DNA of 64,000 nucleotides from Pyrenophora tritici-repentis (taxonomy: Eukaryota > Ascomycota > Dothideomycetes > Pleosporales > Pleosporaceae), in assembly GCF_003171515.1 (NCBI RefSeq), contig NC_089390.1:7874001-7938000 (forward strand), written 5' to 3'. Below are positions 56,601-64,000 of this stretch, one piece after another. A program made the translations under genes and the position numbers. The notes under the pieces are model-generated. The model was not told the origin of the DNA and made no database searches. It saw only the letters and a list, made by a program, of their open reading frames with translations. Position 1 is the first letter of the stretch; each line of letters starts with the position of its first letter.

Positions 56601-59600
56601 TCTCGGAGGGAATTCCGGCGGTGCAAGAAAATTTGGCCAGAATGGTTTCCTTGGGCAGATTGTTCATTGTATTAGCAAATTGGTGCATGATAGTTTTACA
56701 AGCTTCACACACACACCGCATATATGACGGCCGAGACATGCGGTATACCGGCGCCTAGTAAAGCGTAACCTTGGGTCCGTCTCGTAAACGCAGCGACGGT
56801 GACTTGCCAGAAGCGGTAGCCAAACCCGCACTAGTGCTCAGCTGGGCATGAAGATCTTGCATGGGTGAAAGTCAGATTCGGTTGTTCAAAGCCAACTGGT
56901 TCCTGACGCCTTCGGTCGGCCGGTCTTTCGCCGGTACTATCAACGGAGGGTGCCGGTCCGGTGAATACATAGTTTGGACCCTGAAGCTATCTTGCAAGGG
57001 CTGTTCCATCGCTTACTTAGACGCGAGTCTGACGTCGCGTCTAACCTCGGGACGTCGGTGGACGCAGAGCGGAAACTGACACCACAAGCGGACGGCGGTG
57101 AAGGAAAAAGCTGCCAAGGCAAATGCCGACGTCTCTGGCACTATACATAACTAAGTATGCTGCGTAATGTGCTGATTTGCAACTAACCTGGCCCTACATG
57201 AAAGCATCAAATTAGAGTTTTTGAGCGTTGCAAATCCACCCGCCTGTATTCTTCCGACTGCAACCATGTCGTGGAGTTGGTGTCCGTGTGTCGATCTTTT
57301 TGGGGGGGCTTTTGGGGTCGCGTATCTGCATAGGGCAGGGACCTGCGTCTCCAACAACCTGCTCACCTCCAAATCTCTGCCCACGGGGGTTCGCCTAGCG
57401 ATCATTGCTAATTTCATCACGGAACAAAGAGCCTGGATGGGGATTGAAACCGGTTGGACCCTGTTTCACATCGTATTCGATTTCATGCCCCTTCGCATCT
57501 CTCTCGCGGCAATGCCATGGCATGTACCGCGCCTCGATTCCGAAGGCCCAGGGTATGGTAAGGCGGACGTTAGGCAGCGACGATTCGCGTCCGTCGCCTT
57601 GGGAGACCCAAAAAAAAAGCCTGCAAGGACAGAGGATGCGGACAAGTCTCCGAGTTGCTGATCTCCGTCTTGCGTACCGGGATAAGGTTGCGGCGCTCGC
57701 TTTGCTTCGGCAACTTCAAACCTTCGGACACGGTGTGTAGATCAATATCTGTGTCATAACTGTCCCTTTTGGGATCATCGCTGATGTCGCAATGCGATGC
57801 AAGCTGACAATGTAACTCGTTGGACATCGCGACGCTTGATTTATCGATTGTCGATGCAGCCGCCGTCACGCAGGGCCACTGTACATACATGTTGGAAACG
57901 AAAGCGTCATCGACTCATCGAACCCGTCCTTGGCTCGTTTGCTTTTGGCTATGTTCGCGAATATACGAGCTGTAGAGATGCAATAGCAACCATGTTCAAC
58001 ATAGCGAAGACCCTCGGCCGTTGACCAACTACCCTGATCTTCTTCCTCGGATAATACTGTACTTACTGTAACGACTCACGGCCCTGAAAGTCATCGTGTA
58101 TATGAAATCACGTCTGAGAACTGTTGGTGAGATCAGTGCGGGACGCCGCAGCCCTATGCACCCCACATGACCATGTTTTATTGACAGCTGCAGTCTGCAC
58201 TGACCTTCGATAGCAATAGCGATATACAACATGTAGCGACGTCCTGACGCGCTCATGACCGAAACAGAGGGTAAATGCATCGACTTGGATATTACCACGG
58301 AAATGAGGCGTACGAACCATCGGAGTCGTCACCGCCAGCCAGACGACCTCATCAGCCCGCCATCTAGGCCGTGCATCCCCGCCCTTTGCCCTTTCCACCA
58401 TGTATCGTGTGCAGTCACAACCTTGGCCACAAAAAAACAACATGAAAAACCTGTGCTGTGCCTTTGGTTTTACCCCCATCTTCGCCAATCGAACGTTTGG
58501 TCCCTCACCGATCAGACAGGCGTCGCATCGGCTAGAGGCACTTCCCGCAGGGTAGGCTGCAGCTGCAGCCGAGATTGTGGTGGTAGATGTTGGGCCCCAC
58601 AACGGCACATTGCTTTGCAACATGCAAGATGCGCATAATCCACCTTTTCTAACCTTGGTCTCAGCCTAGATGCAAGTGTGTACCGTGTGTATTGACCTGC
58701 AGCACCAAAGGCCCTTTTGTCTCCGATATCTTATCTGTGACTGCCCGCGTGCATGACATCGCACCCAAGTAGGAGATATTTCTGGAACCTTTTTGGAGTA
58801 GCTTTTACCGTCCATGTTGGGGAGCGGCTGGGGCATGCGTCGCTTGGCATGGTATCCGTGGCGCCACGGCTGATCCCTATGTTGAAACGTATCTTGTTGT
58901 GTGCGGGTGGATGCGGTTGTCCAAGCCCGCAACGTGTTCTCTACGCGTCCTTTGGTGCATTTCCAATTTTGGATGCGGTTCCGATCCTCAACCGCGCCTC
59001 TACATCTGCGTCGTGTTCAGCCTTGGCATCTTTGACCTTCGCCATGGCTATTCGCTTGAAACACCGGATTCCAGTCACCATTTTCTTGCAGCTGTCGCAA
59101 TAGAGGCCAAGGCAGCATCGAAATTCCTGCCGAACGGTCAAAGTTCGGTTCTTCCGGCAACGAGTCGGGCTTATTCCGAGGGCAAGACATGTACCACGTC
59201 TGGGTCGTGTCTATCAAACATGTCCTTGTCTATTGTTGCGTTATCTGATTTCCCAACCACTGGTCCAGGTGTTCGCTCATGTCCGCACCTCAAGTCCGCG
59301 AGCCCGGCATGCCCTTCTCGGACTGGGGATACAGGAGGCTGGCTTCATCATCGGTCCTTCAATGTCAGATCATGGCTGGTCGTCGGCTCCTTGACCCACA
59401 AGATACCTGTGTGTCAAATGCCAACAACTGTGCAGTCCCCACAGAGAGTGAGACGCCAAAATTGTGGGAACTGCAGAGGCGCGCGGCGTGTTTGTGGGGC
59501 TATCGTGATGACGGGCATTAGACGTTGACTCCACCAAGGCGCTCGCACCGAGTTCCAACGAGCTAGAGCAACAGGGACAACTGCTCGCCCGTGCCTAAGA

Positions 59601-60793
59601 ATGGACCATGTGGACCGCCTGCGTGAACAGGGGGCTGAAGAGTCTATGAAGCGGTCAGCGACTTCATGTACCGGCAGAGAAAGTGGCACGGATTTAGCTG
59701 CCCAACGTACCGAAGGCCTCAACGGATCCGCTCTCGCTTTCGGCCCAATTGCCATGTCGCATACAGTGCTCTCGGACACTCGCGAACAAGGCACGGAAGA
59801 CATTGTCAAGCTATCGAGAGCCACGAAACGCATGCTAGTAAAAGCCATCATGCCATGGAAAGCCATCAAACCTATGTATTGCTTGATTGACGCCCAACGC
59901 AACCGAGAAGACGGACGAAGATCACGACCCGGTTCATACCTCGGAGGCATAACTGCGATCAAGTCGTATTGTTGACTCATACTATGGCATGCAATATGTC
60001 TTGCAGCTGCGAGTTTGACGAAGATCCGGAGACGGTCCATTGCGACGCGCGTCGGAAGACATGACTGAGCTCAGGTGATGTTGTCATGTATGAATTCTGT
60101 TATCGCCATGGACATGATATTCAAGAACATCCGGTACCCGAACTTAGTCAGCACGTTGAGACTCAGTGAATAGGTAGAAATTCATCAATGCTAGTCAGCA
60201 ACTCACGTGAAATCAACGACTCACCTAGGCTACCAACCACTAGCGATGCTTGCACGGGTGCGCAATAAAACAAAGGCAAAGTTATCGATACAGAAGACGA
60301 TTTCTGAACAAGAGAGCGCTCTTGCTGTGGAAAGGTTTTGTTGTTCTCTTCAGCTTCACCATGCCACTTGCCCCGTCTCACCAGTCGTCACTACCCTAAC
60401 ACAATTACCTCGTTCCCTCAATGCTGTCAACTCTTCTTTTTACTCCTCTGGATCTTCTGCATCTGCCTAGAATATCAACCTAGCTTTTGCTTTGTTAGCC
60501 TCAACATGCACGATCCACGTCCAACATATGGCCGTGTACGGATGCAACGGCGCCATGTCCTCTTGTACAACAGTGACTCTAGAAGCCTTGACTGCCTATC
60601 GGCTTGCTCACAATCACCGTGCGACCATGAAGTTATGCGAAGAAAATATGAATCTTTCAGTAGATACACTGCACTACATCGATATCTGCACTTTATCAAG
60701 TGCCTGCAAGCGTATGCACAACGAGTCCCGCAAATAGGGATAGAATAATGTGAGAAAAGACGGAGAGAAAATGAGAATGAGGAAGTAGCAACC
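53631..60793. other. 7.2-kb gene desert
   Basis: No gene supported on either strand. The first few hundred bases are the 3' flank of the transcription factor gene and are T-rich. Open frames of 140-210 codons around 57.2-60 kb overlap one another on both strands and lack any motif. A 13-bp tandem duplication is at 56011-56036. No LTR, transposase or reverse transcriptase motif was noticed. Confidence 0.55.
56011..56036. repeat. 13-bp perfect tandem duplication
   Basis: Two adjacent copies of GACCGACACTGAC. Confidence 0.8.
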
Positions 60794-62080
60794 ATGTACC
60801 GCTACACCTATGCACCTGCTCCTACACCTCATCCACAGCGTCCCCGTCACTCCACATACCTCGACCCTCTACCTTATCCTCACCACCTGACAGCGCGCTC
60901 ATACGATACAACGTACATGCTCAGGCCCTACCATACCGAACCCCAACAACGCCAGAGCTCTCACTACAAAGCACCATATTCAACTCAAGCCACGTGTTAC
61001 CGGCCTGTACAAACGCCGTCTTGGAGGCACGTAAGACCAGTACAGACGCAGCAACCACAGACAAAACAACAGTCCGAACGTGAACGCGAAACATCACTTC
61101 CCCCTCGCAAGAGCAGCCTCAAGAAAACGGCGGAACGACGCGTTCACTTTGACCTCCCACCTGCCGCGCTGCACCAAAGTGCCAGTCGAACGGCGCGCAT
61201 AGCAGCTGAGGAGCGGGAGCAAGAGAAGGAACGAGTACGGCAAAAGGGGCGAGAACGAGAAAGAGAGTGTGATAGAGACAGAGATAGAATTTGGCAAAGG
61301 GATCAAGAACGGGAGCGAGACCGTCAAAGAGAAAGAGATACCTACAAAGAACCCCCATACCGCCCTCCGGTCCGTCCAACACCACCACCTCACTTCTCGT
61401 CATCACGCCGCTACGACGAAGAAATGTATAAACAAGACTACAGAAATGACTACACAACCACATCCTCCTACAACACCTACGAATACGACGCCCATCGTTC
61501 CCACCACTATACCGCCACCACCTCCTCCCAGCCCCTCTACCCCTCCCTCTCCACTCGTCCCCCTTTCCTGAACCAATCCCCCCTCCCCACCTACCCAACC
61601 GTCTATATAATAACCTACGGTACCTCTGTCCTGCCTAGCCCTAGTAGTGAAATATCCATCTCAACTCTTCTTGCCTCCCAAGTCCCAGCCCGCACACCGC
61701 CCATCCCACACCTCTATACCATCGACGCTCGCACCATGCAACCGCCCAACCCCTCCCTCTGCGCCACATACTCTGGTATCTCGCCTCTGATACAAGATGT
61801 TGTGATGCAAGATCCTGCAGCGCGGAAAGCGGCGAGGGAGGCGGTGGAGACGTTGTTGGCGTTTGGAGAAAGGAGGGGACGGGGAAGGCGAGGGGAAGGT
61901 GGGGGCATGGAGGTCTGTCTAAGTGTTTGTTGTCACGCTGGTACACATCGTAGTGTAGCGATTGCGGAGAGGATAGCCCAGTGTGTGAAGAGTGAGGTGA
62001 GAAGGGCGGGATGCGAGGAGGGTGTTAGGGTTGTTTGTCGCCATGTGCATCGTGTCAAGGGGAGGGGTGATCCTTTCTAG
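60794..62080 (+). CDS. RapZ C-terminal-domain-like protein, intact copy
   Basis: Intronless 428-aa protein whose last 180 residues resemble the C-terminal domain of RapZ. In E. coli that domain binds small RNA; in fungi the role is unknown. The ATG at 60794 begins a Tyr/Pro/Gln-rich, disordered leader. A highly charged Arg/Glu-rich region (about 137-182, repeated EREQEKER-type blocks) suggests a single helix or RNA contact. The domain starts at TVYIITYGTSVL, with PPNPSLCATYSGISPLI, and carries CCHAGTHRSVAIAERIAQ (GTHRS at 383-387) and VRVVCRHVHRVKGRGDPF at the end. The RapZ ATPase half with the P-loop is absent. The product resembles the gene ending at 41956 but is complete and unspliced. Confidence 0.8.
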   Translation: MYRYTYAPAPTPHPQRPRHSTYLDPLPYPHHLTARSYDTTYMLRPYHTEPQQRQSSHYKAPYSTQATCYRPVQTPSWRHVRPVQTQQPQTKQQSERERETSLPPRKSSLKKTAERRVHFDLPPAALHQSASRTARIAAEEREQEKERVRQKGRERERECDRDRDRIWQRDQERERDRQRERDTYKEPPYRPPVRPTPPPHFSSSRRYDEEMYKQDYRNDYTTTSSYNTYEYDAHRSHHYTATTSSQPLYPSLSTRPPFLNQSPLPTYPTVYIITYGTSVLPSPSSEISISTLLASQVPARTPPIPHLYTIDARTMQPPNPSLCATYSGISPLIQDVVMQDPAARKAAREAVETLLAFGERRGRGRRGEGGGMEVCLSVCCHAGTHRSVAIAERIAQCVKSEVRRAGCEEGVRVVCRHVHRVKGRGDPF

Positions 62081-62447
62081 GTCACTAGGAGAGTTGGGAG
62101 GTGCTTTCATTCTACCTATGGCTTCCATTTTACATTTGAGGATAGGCGATTGGCGTGTTGCTAGAACTCAAAAGAGCTAGAGAGGAGAGAGACGGAGCAC
62201 TCCTGTAGGTAGAAACCACTACCATGCGTGATACCCTAGATTCTGCATGCGAGGATGTAAGATAAAAAAAATCAGATGTTCATTGTTTCTTACATTACGG
62301 GTAAAACACCACTATATTGGATGCAAGATAGTCTTCTTTCCAGAGCGCCAAAGGAAACCCAGTCACGGTTACAAGAAACTTTTGTTCGTCTCGATAACCT
62401 CACTAGCCTAGTCATACACTTCCTTTCTCCTCTCTTTCCGTCCTTTT
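62081..62447. other. Convergent intergenic region
   Basis: 367 bp between the 3' end of the RapZ-C-like gene (plus) and the 3' end of OST1 (minus). Nothing further is recognised. Confidence 0.5.
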
Positions 62448-63987
62448 CTACGCAACCTTCTTCTTCCCAATGCTCATGTCGATACTTCCCAAAACCCACG
62501 TAGCAGCGAAGACGGCGAACATGCCTAGCGTGATCACAACCGGCTTCCTGTATCCCGCCGTCCAGGGGTAATCGTACGTCACGATCAAGTCGCGGTCTCT
62601 GAACTCGTCTACCAAGTTGATGGCCGTCAAGGTCAAGGTAGTGCGGCCAAGAGTGTCCATGAAGGTCTTGTGAAGCGTCGTCTCATTGCTCACGATTGGG
62701 ACTGTGGTGGAGAATTTGACATTCTTTGCGCCCTCGGGGAGGATAACGCGTAGGTTGACGCGAGCGTATGAGATGCCTTCTCCAGAGCGGGGGCCCTCGA
62801 GGAAGGGTACTTTGAGCACATATGTCTCGCCAGTTGCGAGCTTGCGGAGGTAAGAGGACAAGTCGGCGTTCCAGCCCACGCGGAAGCTGTACTTCCAGGT
62901 TCCAAAGATGGGATATCGGGGCTTCAGTTCCAACAGAGCTTCCTTGCTGCCAGGACGGAACTTGGATGTCGAAACATTGCCAATGTCGTCGGTAAAGTAT
63001 GGATCTACTGCGCCGGGGGCAAGTGGCATGACCAGGCCCTTGAGCGCAGACGTGGGTGGGTTCAGGTAGCTTTGTCTCTGCCACTCGACGCGCGAGAAGT
63101 GATTTTTGAGGCCTGCACCCTGGTTCACGAGCCAGTACCGCTCTTCAGAGGCCAAGTTGCCGCCCCAGTGCGAGACTTCAATGTCGCGCTCCAAAAGTGT
63201 GGCATGAGTAACGGGTTTGGTAAAGTCGTAGCGCACGCTCACGGGCTGCTGGGCGCCGGCGGGCACGTTATTGTAGAGGCCGTATGTGAAGGTTGAACCC
63301 TGTTTCTGGGGGTCGGCCTTTTGCTCTTCATTGAGCTCGGCGGGAAGGGTCGTGTAGTCCGGGATATCGGTGTTGGGAAACTTGACCTTGGTTCGCTGCT
63401 TCTCGGTCACGTAGGCCGAGGGGGTGTATGCGCTGAAGGTGTACTGCAGGTACTGCTTGTCCGTCTGTGCAATTGTCGCGGGAACTGGCTGGAGTGCCGA
63501 GAGGATGGAGTAGGAGATGCTGATGGTCCGTTGGGCCTTGGGTGCAAGCGCTTCGGGGAGATGAATCTTGTAGTATTCAACAGAGCTGGACATGACATGT
63601 CAGACGGGCTTGCCCCAATTGCACCATTGAAGCCTACCTTTCTGCATCAAAGCCAACAACTTCGACCTTGAAGATGCCCTTGTCGACTGCCTTCTTATCC
63701 CTCACTTCCAGACCTCCAACCTTGGCCAGCAGGCTCGAGTCAAAAGGCAGATAGTATTCCGACTGCGGCTTGGTATCAATGTTCTCGATTATGACATTGA
63801 TGGTTTCGCGCGGATACGCCTTGTCCAAATTGGTGGTCCGGACCAGATTGGTATTCTTGAACACCTGGGGCGGCGTGAAAGTGGTGGGGAGCACTTGCTT
63901 GGATAGCAGCGGTTGCGAGAGGTTCAGTTCGGCGCACCCGAGACTTGATAGTGCTGCTATGCAGCTTACGAGGGAGAAGGACCTCAT
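62448..63987 (-). CDS. ost1: Oligosaccharyltransferase subunit OST1 (ribophorin I)
   Basis: ER subunit of oligosaccharyltransferase, which moves the N-glycan from dolichol to Asn in nascent proteins. Exons 63987-63638 and 63585-62448, with a 52-nt phase-2 intron, give 495 aa, normal for OST1. The signal peptide is MRSFSLVSCIAALSSLGCAEL. The ribophorin I domain covers most of the lumenal part, including VFKNTNLVRTTNLD, EVSHWGGNLASEERYWLVNQG and LNPPTSALKGLVMPL. One C-terminal helix VVITLGMFAVFAATWVLGSI is followed by DMSIGKKKVA, whose KKVA end fits a dilysine ER-retrieval signal. The start lies 13 bases from the window end. Functionally it sits downstream of ALG9, 33 kb away in this window. 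Confidence 0.93.
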
Positions 63988-64000
63988 TGTGAATAGCAGC

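Noticed and set aside
57221..57661. 146-codon open frame with Cys/Trp-rich start
   Set aside because: No recognisable domain or intron structure; not enough support to call a gene.
58899..60040. Overlapping open frames of about 209 codons on both strands
   Set aside because: They overlap on opposite strands with no domain, signal or splice pattern; typical of chance frames in non-coding DNA.

Overview
The window is nuclear DNA of a filamentous ascomycete. Most genes are interrupted by 43-80 nt introns with GTAAGT-like donors and CAG/TAG acceptors, and the gene set (CHL1, ALG9, OST1, NAF1, LRR-type adenylate cyclase, LTE1-like RasGEF) is typical of Pezizomycotina. The protein style suggests a Dothideomycete, perhaps Pleosporales, but that is inference. 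Coordinates were worked out by hand-splicing and checking reading-frame phase.

1-10.5 kb looks like an accessory metabolic block: a partial MFS transporter, an S15/CocE-type hydrolase, a divergent phytanoyl-CoA-dioxygenase-like enzyme, a salicylate-hydroxylase-like FAD monooxygenase and a POT/PTR2 peptide transporter. No polyketide synthase, NRPS or terpene synthase is visible, so a catabolic or detoxifying role is more likely than de novo synthesis. A 13-bp palindrome sits in the hydrolase/dioxygenase divergent promoter.

10.9-40 kb is mostly housekeeping. It holds the CHL1 helicase, a CorA-like metal transporter with a 20-nt microexon, an LTE1-like RasGEF (1712 aa), a membrane-anchored HODM/DUF3445 protein, ALG9 mannosyltransferase, divergent NAF1 with a 26-Gln run, and a 2114-aa adenylate cyclase (RA, LRR, PP2C, cyclase). 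LTE1-like RasGEF and adenylate cyclase are both small-G-protein signalling components but are 11 kb apart, and no functional linkage is implied.

41-46.5 kb holds a gene with a RapZ C-terminal-like domain, a CinA-like amidase and a cytochrome P450. The P450 has an apparent one-base homopolymer frameshift near its N-terminus. 46.5-50.1 kb is non-coding and rich in simple repeats. 50.1-53.6 kb encodes a Zn2Cys6 transcription factor. 53.6-60.8 kb is a 7.2-kb stretch with no gene I can support. 60.8-62.1 kb encodes a second RapZ-C-like protein, and the window ends with OST1 (ribophorin I).

The most notable observations are the two RapZ-C-like paralogues about 19 kb apart, the P450 frameshift with a possible splice rescue, the CorA microexon, and the palindrome in the accessory block. 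No tRNA, rRNA, CRISPR array or recognisable transposon was found.
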